In this document: piece by piece, positions 50,754-59,558 of the stretch
Layout: every line of letters starts with the position of its first letter
Position numbering within the stretch: the first letter of the stretch is position 1
NCBI RefSeq assembly: GCF_035181385.1
Contig: NZ_JAXCJK010000001.1
Location: 682,001 to 746,000 of the forward strand
Direction: 5' to 3'
Source of the DNA: Moraxella sp035181385
GTDB taxonomy: Bacteria; Pseudomonadota; Gammaproteobacteria; Pseudomonadales; Moraxellaceae
Length of the DNA stretch: 64,000 bases
Notes under the pieces: generated by a model
Told to the model about the DNA's origin: nothing
Databases searched by the model: none
The model's input: only the letters and a program-made list of their open reading frames with translations
Program-made: the position numbers and the translations under genes

Positions 50754-51791
50754 ATGCAATATTCATTCAGAGCAGCCAGACGACCTTCATGGCGTGGCAT
50801 TTTAGCCGGACTTATCATGGGTTTGGTCGTTAGCATGATCATGCTCGCTTTGGCGTTGGTCATCGGCTCATTCTTGTCATTAGATTTGCGAGGTGCTGGT
50901 ATTGCTGCGGGAGTTTATGCCATCATTACAGCTTTAATCAGTGCTTTTGTGGCAGGTTATTTTGCTGTTAAAGCATCAGCACCTGAGGCTTTGTTTGGCG
51001 ATGGTACTGACATTTTACCAAAAGATGCTACCTTAATTGGTATTTTGACCGCCGCCACCATCGTTGTTATCACAACCTTCTCAACCATGAATGGGTTGGG
51101 CAGTGTTGTTCGCACTGCTGGCTCTGCCATCAACACAACCGCCAGTGCAACCACCAGTGTTATTGGCTCTATCGGCTCTCTTAGCTCTGCAGCAGTAGCA
51201 GGTGCAGCCGCCTCAGACACATCATCAAACGAAGGTATCACCAATAAAGCACAAGAGCTTTATCAGCAAGCCACTGGCAACATCAGCCGCGAAGACATTG
51301 AACAGTGGATTGCTAAAAACAACGAAACATTCTCCAAAGAGCAAATCAGTGCATCTGCCAATGTGGTAGAAAAAATGGTTAACACCACCAAAAATGAAGT
51401 CAAAAACATGGACTTTACCAGCATTGATACTTGGAAAAATCTAGATGACTACGCCAAACAGCGTGCTGCCGAAATTGAGCATGTTTTGACTGGTGATGAA
51501 ATCATCGTTCAGTTACAAAACGAAGGCCTAAGTGAAGCTGAAGCCCAACAGATTCGTAACGAAGCAGTTTCTGCTTATCAAGAATACAAAGCCAAAACCG
51601 AACAAGCGGTTGCTGATGCTAAACTTAAAGCAGAACAAGCTCTGGCTGCCGCCGAAGATGCTGCTCGCAAAGCTGCACTATATTCTGGTCTGTTTTGGTT
51701 GATTAGCACATTGCTAACCTTTGTAGCTTGTGTACTTGGTGCGAGAAAAGCCGCTGCCAACTATCGTTTGATTCGTCCCTTGATTCACTAA
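50754..51791 (+). CDS. Membrane protein with Ala/Glu-rich helical central region, unknown function
   Basis: I do not recognise this 345-residue protein. It has a basic N terminus (MQYSFRAARRPSWRG), three hydrophobic segments (about 15-40, 47-72 and 91-112), a Ser/Thr/Ala/Gly-rich stretch (about 118-160), a long predicted helical region with regular charged residues (about 160-305, ending in Ala/Glu/Lys-rich repeats similar to apolipoprotein or coiled-coil rods), and a fourth membrane helix (about 310-330) with a basic tail. The first two helices with short loops resemble small DUF-type proteins of the inner membrane. It is monocistronic, with a strong terminator. A role in envelope structure or stress is speculation. 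Confidence 0.75.
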   Translation: MQYSFRAARRPSWRGILAGLIMGLVVSMIMLALALVIGSFLSLDLRGAGIAAGVYAIITALISAFVAGYFAVKASAPEALFGDGTDILPKDATLIGILTAATIVVITTFSTMNGLGSVVRTAGSAINTTASATTSVIGSIGSLSSAAVAGAAASDTSSNEGITNKAQELYQQATGNISREDIEQWIAKNNETFSKEQISASANVVEKMVNTTKNEVKNMDFTSIDTWKNLDDYAKQRAAEIEHVLTGDEIIVQLQNEGLSEAEAQQIRNEAVSAYQEYKAKTEQAVADAKLKAEQALAAAEDAARKAALYSGLFWLISTLLTFVACVLGARKAAANYRLIRPLIH

Positions 51792-51808
51792 TCATTCATA
51801 GTATCAAT

Positions 51809-51838
51809 AAAAAAAGCCATATTTTATGGCTTTTTTTA
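51809..51838. terminator. Terminator shared by the 50754 gene and the DUF1315 gene
   Basis: AAAAAAAGCCATA and TATGGCTTTTTTT form a 13-bp stem with a 3-nt loop and T runs on both strands. Confidence 0.9.
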
Positions 51839-51868
51839 TTTGTTAAAATCTTCAACAGCTGTTAAATA

Positions 51869-52159
51869 TTAATTTTTAAACACCACAGGCTGCTCGGCAT
51901 TTGGGTAATGATGTTCATGCTCGACATCGCATTCTTCACCAATGATATTGCCCTGTTTGTCTTTTGGTTTTTCAATATAGCCTGTGCGTTCTTCGGTTGG
52001 CAGGTATTCATGTTCCCAAACCATCACCGCCTGCATACAAGTTTGGCGTTGCTCATCTGTTAGGCGTACACCATTTTCCCATTTGCCAATTTCAATGGCA
52101 GTGCGAAGCTTGGCAACAATTTCAGGGTTAAGACTGTCTAAAATGTCTTGCTTATTCAT
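51869..52159 (-). CDS. DUF1315 (YeaC-like) protein
   Basis: The 96-residue protein matches the small cytoplasmic DUF1315 family (E. coli YeaC): LNPEIVAKLRTAIEIGKWENGVRLTDEQRQTCMQAVMVWEHEYLPTEERTGYI. The C-terminal 25 residues are His/Glu-rich. Function unknown. It starts 14 bp downstream of nadK on the same strand, so the two are probably co-transcribed. Confidence 0.85.
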   Translation of the reverse strand: MNKQDILDSLNPEIVAKLRTAIEIGKWENGVRLTDEQRQTCMQAVMVWEHEYLPTEERTGYIEKPKDKQGNIIGEECDVEHEHHYPNAEQPVVFKN

Positions 52160-52173
52160 AAATTTTCCATCAT

Positions 52174-53148
52174 TTAAGTTTTTAGGGCAAATTCTTCGTT
52201 ATACAAATTCCAGTGAAGCTTGGTGCGACACGCTTCATAAAAATTATAGCCTGGTGGGTGTAGTAGCAATAATGTCTTTTCATGTTTGGCAATCAGTAAA
52301 GTTTGGTCATTATCAAGTGGTGCAGACGCCTTGCCATCAGCCCCAACCATTGGCTGTGTGCGGTTATCTTTGTGAATATTGATGGCGATTTGGCTACCGC
52401 CTGCCACCACGAGCGGTCGGCTTGACAGCGTGTGTGGGTGCATAGGAACAAGACAAATTGCATCAATTGTTGGGTGGATAATTGGTCCACCAGCCGACAA
52501 CGAGTAAGCAGTTGAACCTGTTGGTGTAGAAACAATCAGGCCATCTGCGTGCTGACGATAGACAGGCGAATCATTGATGTGTAGCTCAAAGTCGATGGTA
52601 TGTACCGACTTTCCAGCGTGAAGCACCACATCATTAAGTGCCACATCTTCATGAATGACGACATCGGTCGGCTTACCATTTTCATCATTTTGTACAATTT
52701 TGAAAGTTAATAAAAACCGCTCAACCAACCAATAATCACCATCTAATACCCGCAACAAACGCTCATTTAACTCATCAGGATTGACATCTGCCAAAAATCC
52801 CAAACGACCACGATTGATACCAAGTACGGGCACATCAGTACCCGCCAAAACGCTGGCTGCGTGCAACATCGAGCCATCACCACCAACCACAATCACAAAA
52901 TCACAATATTCACCGATTTTTTGACGCGGAACAATCTTAAATTGATGCCCATCCACTCTGTCAAAATCAAGTTGCAAACCCTGAATGGCGGCCGTTTCAG
53001 TATCAATAATAATAGATAAATCTCGTTCATCAAGTAAAGCAATCAGCTCATTCAAAGTTTGTATAACACTGCTTTTTCCAGCACGCCCCATAACGCCAAT
53101 ACGACGAAATGGCGGACGCTTTGGGTGATTATTGATAAAATTCGACAT
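52174..53148 (-). CDS. nadK: NAD kinase
   Basis: NadK phosphorylates NAD to NADP. The 324-residue protein has the motifs FVIVVGGDGSMLHAASVLAG, LGINRGRLGFLADVNPDEL, HEDVALNDVVLH, and ADGLIVSTPTGSTAYSLSAGGPIIHP. I use ATG 53148 (MSNFINNHPKRPPFRRIGVMGR); the open frame extends 20 codons further into a hydrophobic stretch, which would be odd for this cytoplasmic enzyme. It is the first gene of nadK-DUF1315. Confidence 0.95.
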   Translation of the reverse strand: MSNFINNHPKRPPFRRIGVMGRAGKSSVIQTLNELIALLDERDLSIIIDTETAAIQGLQLDFDRVDGHQFKIVPRQKIGEYCDFVIVVGGDGSMLHAASVLAGTDVPVLGINRGRLGFLADVNPDELNERLLRVLDGDYWLVERFLLTFKIVQNDENGKPTDVVIHEDVALNDVVLHAGKSVHTIDFELHINDSPVYRQHADGLIVSTPTGSTAYSLSAGGPIIHPTIDAICLVPMHPHTLSSRPLVVAGGSQIAINIHKDNRTQPMVGADGKASAPLDNDQTLLIAKHEKTLLLLHPPGYNFYEACRTKLHWNLYNEEFALKT

Positions 53149-53323
53149 AACAACCAATAAAAAAATAAAGCATATGATACCAAAAAACACAATCTTAGTA
53201 CAAGACAAGTTTTTAGAAAAACAAAATCAATTATCAACCCTACAAAAAACTTGATTTTTAAAAAAATCTCTTTATAATCAATTAAATAATTATCCACAAC
53301 CTTAAATGATACAAGGAAAAAAT

Positions 53324-54046
53324 ATGGCAAATCCTATCATTAGCCGCACCGAACTTGCTGTCGGCGGTGTTACCATGTCTGTCGGCGGTGTGGTTCGCAA
53401 AAGTGCATTTTTGTTAGCACTTGCTGCCATCTCTGGTTTTGGCGTATTCTTTTATGCTTTGATGGGTGGTATATCCATAAATATGCTGTATCCACTGGCA
53501 TTGGTCGGCCTTTTTGCTGGCATGGGTTTAGGCTTGGCAAGTGCGTTTAAGCCACATTTAGCCAAAAGCCTTGCTGTACCATACGCCCTTTGTGAAGGTG
53601 TATTGCTAGGTGCATTTAGTACCATCATGTATTTTAGATATCCTAGCGTGCCATTGTCAGCCTTATCGGCAACTTTCATCACAGCAGCCGTTATGCTGAC
53701 GCTATACACCACAGGTGTTGTCAAAGTTACCGAAAAATTTCGCTCAATCCTAACATCAGCCATCATTGCCATTGGTATTTTATACCTTGTGCAACTTGGT
53801 TTTAGACTGTTTGGCTCAAGTCTGCCCTTGCTTTTTGATGGAGGCATGGTAGCAATTGGCTTTAGCGTTTTTGTTACCATCATTGCATCATTTAGCCTGT
53901 TGCTTGATTTTGATAATGTTGAAAAAGGCGTGCAATATGGCGTCTCACAAGAATACGAATGGACCTATAGCATTGGCATTCTATCAACGCTGGTTTGGAT
54001 GTATATTGAATTTTTGCGTTTAATCGGCTATTTGCAAGACGATTGA
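53324..54046 (+). CDS. Bax inhibitor-1/YccA-family membrane protein
   Basis: The 240-residue protein has seven hydrophobic helices and the general pattern of the BI-1/TMBIM-like family: VPYALCEGVLLGAFSTIMYFRYP in the middle and LLLDFDNVEKGVQYGVSQEYEWTYSIGILSTLVWMYIEFLRLIGYL at the end, with the conserved acidic residues of the last loop. Relatives include YccA, a modulator of the FtsH protease, and ion channels. The start ATG has an AAGGAAAA ribosome binding site. Confidence 0.85.
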   Translation: MANPIISRTELAVGGVTMSVGGVVRKSAFLLALAAISGFGVFFYALMGGISINMLYPLALVGLFAGMGLGLASAFKPHLAKSLAVPYALCEGVLLGAFSTIMYFRYPSVPLSALSATFITAAVMLTLYTTGVVKVTEKFRSILTSAIIAIGILYLVQLGFRLFGSSLPLLFDGGMVAIGFSVFVTIIASFSLLLDFDNVEKGVQYGVSQEYEWTYSIGILSTLVWMYIEFLRLIGYLQDD

Positions 54047-54063
54047 TTTTAAGTCAATAACAT

Positions 54064-54096
54064 AAAAAACCGCATTTTTTTAAGTGCGGTTTTTTT
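54064..54096. terminator. Terminator shared by the YccA-like gene and ccoI
   Basis: AAAAAACCGCA and TGCGGTTTTTT form the stem with a T-rich loop. The right arm happens to contain AAGTGCGGT, the Haemophilus uptake core, which I judge a coincidence. Confidence 0.8.
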
Positions 54097-54207
54097 ATCA
54101 ATCTAAAACGAGACAAACTGCATCACAGCATCACAAGTTTTATCGCAGAATGCTAAGCTTGTATCGCCATCAATTAAATACACAAGTAATGACATCAACC
54201 TTTAAAA

Positions 54208-56799
54208 TCAACGCTTCAACCGCATGGCATTTGCCACCACAAGCAGACTAGACAGCGACATACCAATTGCCGCAAGCCAAGGTGGTACATAGCCAAATGC
54301 CGCAGGAATTAACACCGTGGCGTTATAAATAATTGCCCAACGAAGGTTTTGGCGAATGATTTTTTGAGTCCTAATTGCCAAATCAATTGCCTTGCTAATT
54401 GACAATAGTCGCCCCCCAAGCAATACGCTATCTGACGATACTTGTGCCAAGTCTGCCGCTCCTGCCATTGCCGTTGAAACATTTGCCGCTGCAAGTACTG
54501 GTGCGTCATTAATGCCATCACCCACCATCAATACGGTAGCATCTTTGGCCTGCAAATCTTTAATATGATCAACCTTATCTGCTGGCGTTAGGCCAAAATA
54601 AGCACGCTCAATACCCAACGATTTTGCTACTTTAAGGGCATTGGGATTAGGATCACCTGTCAGCATGATGGTCATGATACCTTGCCGCTTTAATTCATCA
54701 ATCATTGCCTTTGCATCAGCACGAATGGCATCGTTAAAATAAAATCTTGCCAATACCTGCCACTCACCTGCCACATGGCACGATAAAAGCACCGACATAT
54801 TGGCCTGATGTTTGGCAAGATTTTCCGCCAAATTGATCGGCAATTCACCTTTTGGCCGGACAAATTTTTCATGCCCTATACGATATAAAACCCCTTCAAT
54901 CTCTCCCTCAACACCACCTGCCACATGGTGAACACTGTCTTTAACCTCTGGCAAATGTAGACCATGTGCCGCCGTCAAAATCGCCCGTGCCACAGGGTGT
55001 TTTGAGCCAACCTCAAGAGCTGCAGCAACTTTTAAAGCCTGCGTCTTATTGATTACGCTGACCGTATCTAATAGATTTGCCTGCCCTAAAGTCAATGTGC
55101 CAGTTTTATCAAAACAAGCACAACAGACCTCAGAAAGCGTCTGAATGACATGACCACGGGTTGCCAAAAAGTCATTCTTTGCCAAGCGGTTAGTCGCCAC
55201 TGTCAATGCAATGGGTGTAGCCAGACTCAATGCACATGGGCAGGTCGCTACAAGCACCGCCACCGTTGCCCACAGTGCTTCGTTTTTATCAATAAACCAC
55301 CATACCGCAAAAACAAGGCAAGCCAATATCAATACACGAGCAACAAACCAACGCGCCATCTTGTCGGCATCTTGGGCAATTTTAGGCTTCTCGCTCATTG
55401 CACGATTCATCAGACGGTCAATCAGAGCAATCTGACTGTCATCAACTTTGGTGGTAACAACCATAAAAAAAGGCTGACTGTCATTTTGTGAGCCACCCAC
55501 CACTTGATCGCCACAAGTTTTGACAATCAAATCACTTTCACCTGTCAAAAGACTCTGCGACACCGTGGCAGTATCAGATAAAAGCACACCATCAGAGACA
55601 ATGTGTGAACCTGCATCAATACGAATGATGTCGCCTACCACCACCGATTGGGCAAGTATTTTATCTTTATCAGCATGAGCATTTGGCAAATCAGTATGAA
55701 TGTCTAGATGAGATTGCCACCAATTTTTGATGATGTCTCTATTGTCATCTTGACAGCCTGCATTGTTCATCAATTGGACAGCCAAATCATCATCATGAGC
55801 AATTTTTGATAATAAAATCGGCTCAATTACCACAAGGTCTGAGGCCATATTTGACGCTTTTAGACGAGCGTTTTGCTCAATATAACGCCCTGCCAAAAGA
55901 AAGAAAATAAACATTGATACCGAGTCAAAATACGCCTCGCCAGTCCCTGTCAAGGTCGCATAAACACTTGCACTAAAAGTTGTGATAAGAGCAATGGATA
56001 CAGGCACATCCATATTCACTTGGCGTACTTTTAAAGTATTATAAGCAGATAAAAAAAATGGTATGCCAGCATAAAAAATCACAGGAATGGTAACAAAAAG
56101 TGCCACATAACGCAAAAAATCTCGATGTTCAATGAGTATGCCTGTATGCTCACCAAAATACATACCAATAGAAAACATCATTGCTTGCATCGCCCCAAGT
56201 GCTGCAATGGCCAAGCGAATGAGCATTTGTTTATTTTGGCGTTTTAGCATGGCCTCGTGTGTATCTTGGCGATACGGCTTGGCCTCATAACCTACCGAAT
56301 GCACCGCCTGTAAAATTTGCCCAATATCACAGCGACTCTCGTCCCAATTGACACGCATTCTTTGCTGAGTTAAGTTTACTTGGCACATACGCACACCATC
56401 AATAGCACGCAGTCGTGTCTCAATCAACCAAGTACACGCTGAACACCGTAGATTGAGTACCGATAACTCTGCTGTATTACCGCCATCTTCAGCATAGACA
56501 AATTGCGCTTTGATGTCATCATGATTATATGCATCAAAGTTCATCGCATCAGGTAAACTTGCAGTTGGGCTAATCTCACGGCGGTCAAGATAATACTGAG
56601 ACAACCCAGACTCTACAATACTTTGGGCTGCCAACTGACACCCCAAACAGCACATAGGGCGTGGTTTCTCAAAAATCACCGCAAAAAATGGCTCTTTTGG
56701 TAGCACCTCACCACAGTGAAAACACGCACCCTCAGGTGGTAAAATTAAAGAGTGGGCAATTTCATCAACGCTTTTATCCACATCGCTCACGGCATTCAT
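54208..56799 (-). CDS. CcoI/FixI-type copper-translocating P-type ATPase
   Basis: The 863-residue protein has an N-terminal Cys-rich metal-binding domain (CFHCGEVLPKEP, RPMCCLGCQLAA), an HMA domain with LRCSACTWLIETRLRAIDGV, eight membrane helices with the metal site CPCALSLATP, the phosphorylation motif DKTGTLT, a TGDPNPNALKVAKSLGIE hinge region and GDGINDAPVLAAANVS. The extra N-terminal domain is characteristic of CcoI/FixI, which supplies copper for cbb3-type cytochrome oxidase. No cco genes lie beside it here. I start it at ATG 56799, which has a GGAAA ribosome binding site; ATG 56820 is an alternative. Confidence 0.9.
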   Translation of the reverse strand: MNAVSDVDKSVDEIAHSLILPPEGACFHCGEVLPKEPFFAVIFEKPRPMCCLGCQLAAQSIVESGLSQYYLDRREISPTASLPDAMNFDAYNHDDIKAQFVYAEDGGNTAELSVLNLRCSACTWLIETRLRAIDGVRMCQVNLTQQRMRVNWDESRCDIGQILQAVHSVGYEAKPYRQDTHEAMLKRQNKQMLIRLAIAALGAMQAMMFSIGMYFGEHTGILIEHRDFLRYVALFVTIPVIFYAGIPFFLSAYNTLKVRQVNMDVPVSIALITTFSASVYATLTGTGEAYFDSVSMFIFFLLAGRYIEQNARLKASNMASDLVVIEPILLSKIAHDDDLAVQLMNNAGCQDDNRDIIKNWWQSHLDIHTDLPNAHADKDKILAQSVVVGDIIRIDAGSHIVSDGVLLSDTATVSQSLLTGESDLIVKTCGDQVVGGSQNDSQPFFMVVTTKVDDSQIALIDRLMNRAMSEKPKIAQDADKMARWFVARVLILACLVFAVWWFIDKNEALWATVAVLVATCPCALSLATPIALTVATNRLAKNDFLATRGHVIQTLSEVCCACFDKTGTLTLGQANLLDTVSVINKTQALKVAAALEVGSKHPVARAILTAAHGLHLPEVKDSVHHVAGGVEGEIEGVLYRIGHEKFVRPKGELPINLAENLAKHQANMSVLLSCHVAGEWQVLARFYFNDAIRADAKAMIDELKRQGIMTIMLTGDPNPNALKVAKSLGIERAYFGLTPADKVDHIKDLQAKDATVLMVGDGINDAPVLAAANVSTAMAGAADLAQVSSDSVLLGGRLLSISKAIDLAIRTQKIIRQNLRWAIIYNATVLIPAAFGYVPPWLAAIGMSLSSLLVVANAMRLKR

Positions 56800-56940
56800 T
56801 GTTTTTTTCCGACAGTTCATCGCATGATTGCAGACTTTATTATAACATAATCATATTTTAATGGCTTTTAATAAGTGTTCCACCCACATATTGCCCATCA
56901 GAACAAAACTAAGAATACCTAGGTCAAATCAATACAAAGC

Positions 56941-56973
56941 AAATCACAGGCAAATCACAGGCAAATCACAGGC
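56941..56973 (+). repeat. 11-bp unit repeated three times upstream of mrcB
   Basis: AAATCACAGGC occurs three times in direct succession (56941-56951, 56952-56962 and 56963-56973), about 80 bp before the mrcB start codon. The unit length is one helical turn. Confidence 0.85.
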
Positions 56974-57049
56974 AAAAATCATTTTAACACTTGCCAAAAT
57001 ACCAACAAATCGTTAGTATGGTTCATCATTTTTTATAAAACAAAATCTT

Positions 57050-59449
57050 ATGTCAATAAAAAACTTACCAAAAAACGGTGCGATAAAGCACCAAAACGGC
57101 TCGGTGATTGGTTTTATTCTACTCATCATTATCATGACGGCAATGATTTTGCTTGGGTTGTATGCTTATTATCTAAATAGCACAATCATCAATAAATTTG
57201 AAAATCGCCGTTGGGACATTCCTGCAACCGTTTATTCTAGACCGTTAGAACTATATCCTAATGCACCTTTAAATAATGATGATCTTGATACTTGGCTAAA
57301 ATTGCTCAACTACAGTCAAAATTCATCATCGCAAGGTGGCTATCAAAAATCGGGCGATACCTACACAATTTATACGCGTGGTTTTGATTACGGCAACGGT
57401 GATGTGGAGAGCAAACAAACCATCAAAATAAGCCTTCTTAATGGCAAAATCACACGCCTTATGACAAGCAGTCCCACCAACAAAAGCATGCTACGCCTAG
57501 AGCCTGTCAATGTCGGTGGCATCTATCCACAAAACAATGAAGATCGCATTTTGCTCACACCAGACAATGTGCCAAAACATTTGGTCAATGCACTTGTTGC
57601 CACCGAAGACCGCAATTTTTTTGAGCATCATGGCATCTCTTTGCGTGGTACAGCTCGTGCGATTTTATCAAATCTGACAGGTGGTGCACGCCAAGGCGGC
57701 TCAACCATCACCCAACAGCTCATCAAAAACTTTTATCTAAATTCTGAACGCACACTCAGACGCAAAGCCAATGAAGCAATCATGGCATTGTTGTTAGAGC
57801 TACACTACGGCAAAGATGAAATTTTGCTTGCTTATTTAAATGAAATTAACCTTGGGCAAAATGGCAATCGCTCGATAAATGGCTTTGGTATTGCTTCTCA
57901 GTTTTATTTTAATAAGCCTCTATCTGAACTTCGCCTTGATCAGTATGCCCTGCTTGTTGGTATTGCCAAAGGATCTAGTTATTACAATCCTAGAAAACAC
58001 CCAGAGCGTGCACTAGAACGGCGAAATACAGTATTGCACAATATGCTCACCACAGGCAAAATCAGCCAAAGCGAATACGACATCGCCACCAAAAGAGCTC
58101 TAGATGTGGTTAAGACCCCAACCATCTCTCGAAGTCGGTTTCCTGATTTTTTTGATGCGATCTCTCGTGAGCTCAAAGCCTACTATCGTGAAGAAGACCT
58201 GCAAAATCGAGGTCTTAAAATCATCTCAACACTTGACCCCATCGCCCAAGCACACGCCACCAAAGCCATCATCAACGGCACCAACAACAATCTACAAGGT
58301 GCTTTGGTGAGTGCCAACCCCACTACAGGCGAGATAGTTTCTATTGTTGGTAGTCGTGATAACTTCACAGGTTTTAACCGTGCTATTGATACCAAACGCC
58401 AAGTTGGCTCACTATTAAAGCCAGTCATTTACCTTACCGCCTTTCAGTCAGGTCGTTACAACCTTGCCAGCAGTGTTGATGACAGCCCTATCAGCTACAC
58501 CATCAATGGCAAAGCTTGGACCCCAAAAAATTACAACGGTGTATCACACGGCCAGACACCCATAATGACCGCCCTTGCACAGTCTTATAATCAAGCAGCA
58601 GTTAATGTTGGCATGGAATTCGGTCTTAATATTTTTCATCGCCAATTAAATTCACTTGGCGTCAATGAAAGTTTTTCTAATTATCCATCGATATTACTTG
58701 GGGCGGTAGATTTATCACCAGTAGAAATGCTTGGTGTGTATCAGATTTTTGCCAATGGTGGCATGAGTACACCTCTACACACCATCAATAAGGTCATTGA
58801 CGATAAAGGCAATGTCCTACAAAATAGCGACAAGCGTACCCAAATCCGTCTATCGCCAGAGGCAACTTATCTTACCAATCATGCCATGCAACAAATATTT
58901 AAACATGGCACAGCACAAGCAGGAAATTTTGATTCTGGCCTAAACTTAGCAGGCAAAACAGGCACAACTAACGATGGGCGAGATGCTTGGTTTGCAGGAT
59001 ATAGTGGCAACTATGTTTCGGTAGTATGGGTTGGGCGAGATGATAATAAACCAGCAGGCCTGACAGGCAGTAAACACGCCTTGCCGATTTGGCGTGCATT
59101 CATGCAATCACTAAAACACAAGCCTGTCAATCTTGCCAAACCAGACAATATTGAATGGGTATGGCTGGATAATGGTACAGGGTTACTGTCTCAAGAGGGT
59201 TGTCAAAATGCACTTTGGCTGCCTGTCATTCGTCAGTACACCCCCAATAATTATGCTGATTGTACCAGCAGTTTTTTTTATGACGGTCAATTTGATGACC
59301 AAATCAATGAACTTGGTGATGATCGCTTGATAGACATACAAACAGACCAAACCAACGGCATTTTTGATGAAAGCCCATCTCACACCAAACCAAATAGCAA
59401 AGAATCGCCCATACCTAATGAAGCAACAGATGATTTTTTAAACCACTAG
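57050..59449 (+). CDS. mrcB: Penicillin-binding protein 1B
   Basis: PBP1b is a bifunctional glycosyltransferase and transpeptidase that builds and cross-links peptidoglycan. The 799-residue protein has one membrane helix (about 19-40), a UB2H-like region with RRWDIPATVYSRPLELYP, the GT51 domain with ALVATEDRNFFEHHGISLRGTARAI and GARQGGSTITQQLIKNFY, and a transpeptidase domain with SLLKP (SxxK), SYNQAA and KTGTTNDGRDAWF. The C-terminal tail (after about 745) is acidic and disordered. LpoB-type activators are not seen here. It is a single gene; no clear Shine-Dalgarno site is seen before its ATG. Confidence 0.95.
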   Translation: MSIKNLPKNGAIKHQNGSVIGFILLIIIMTAMILLGLYAYYLNSTIINKFENRRWDIPATVYSRPLELYPNAPLNNDDLDTWLKLLNYSQNSSSQGGYQKSGDTYTIYTRGFDYGNGDVESKQTIKISLLNGKITRLMTSSPTNKSMLRLEPVNVGGIYPQNNEDRILLTPDNVPKHLVNALVATEDRNFFEHHGISLRGTARAILSNLTGGARQGGSTITQQLIKNFYLNSERTLRRKANEAIMALLLELHYGKDEILLAYLNEINLGQNGNRSINGFGIASQFYFNKPLSELRLDQYALLVGIAKGSSYYNPRKHPERALERRNTVLHNMLTTGKISQSEYDIATKRALDVVKTPTISRSRFPDFFDAISRELKAYYREEDLQNRGLKIISTLDPIAQAHATKAIINGTNNNLQGALVSANPTTGEIVSIVGSRDNFTGFNRAIDTKRQVGSLLKPVIYLTAFQSGRYNLASSVDDSPISYTINGKAWTPKNYNGVSHGQTPIMTALAQSYNQAAVNVGMEFGLNIFHRQLNSLGVNESFSNYPSILLGAVDLSPVEMLGVYQIFANGGMSTPLHTINKVIDDKGNVLQNSDKRTQIRLSPEATYLTNHAMQQIFKHGTAQAGNFDSGLNLAGKTGTTNDGRDAWFAGYSGNYVSVVWVGRDDNKPAGLTGSKHALPIWRAFMQSLKHKPVNLAKPDNIEWVWLDNGTGLLSQEGCQNALWLPVIRQYTPNNYADCTSSFFYDGQFDDQINELGDDRLIDIQTDQTNGIFDESPSHTKPNSKESPIPNEATDDFLNH

Positions 59450-59513
59450 ATTGGACTGTCATTAAATTTGGTTGAGTCATTAAAAAACCTAAGCTATTTT
59501 TAATCAAATCAAT

Positions 59514-59545
59514 AAAAAATCCGCTCAAACTTGAGCGGATTTTTT
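59514..59545. terminator. Terminator shared by mrcB and purH
   Basis: AAAAAATCCGCTCAA (59514-59528) and TTGAGCGGATTTTTT (59531-59545) form a perfect 15-bp stem with a 2-nt loop, flanked by T runs on both strands. Confidence 0.9.
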
Positions 59546-59558
59546 GTATTTAAAAAAA

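Noticed and set aside
53149..53208. Hydrophobic N-terminal extension of nadK
   Set aside because: A membrane-like segment is not expected in NAD kinase; ATG 53148 gives the normal N terminus.
54082..54090. AAGTGCGGT, the Haemophilus uptake signal core, in a terminator
   Set aside because: It occurs once, by my reading, in 64 kb, which is close to chance for a 9-mer, and it is simply one arm of an A/T-flanked terminator stem.
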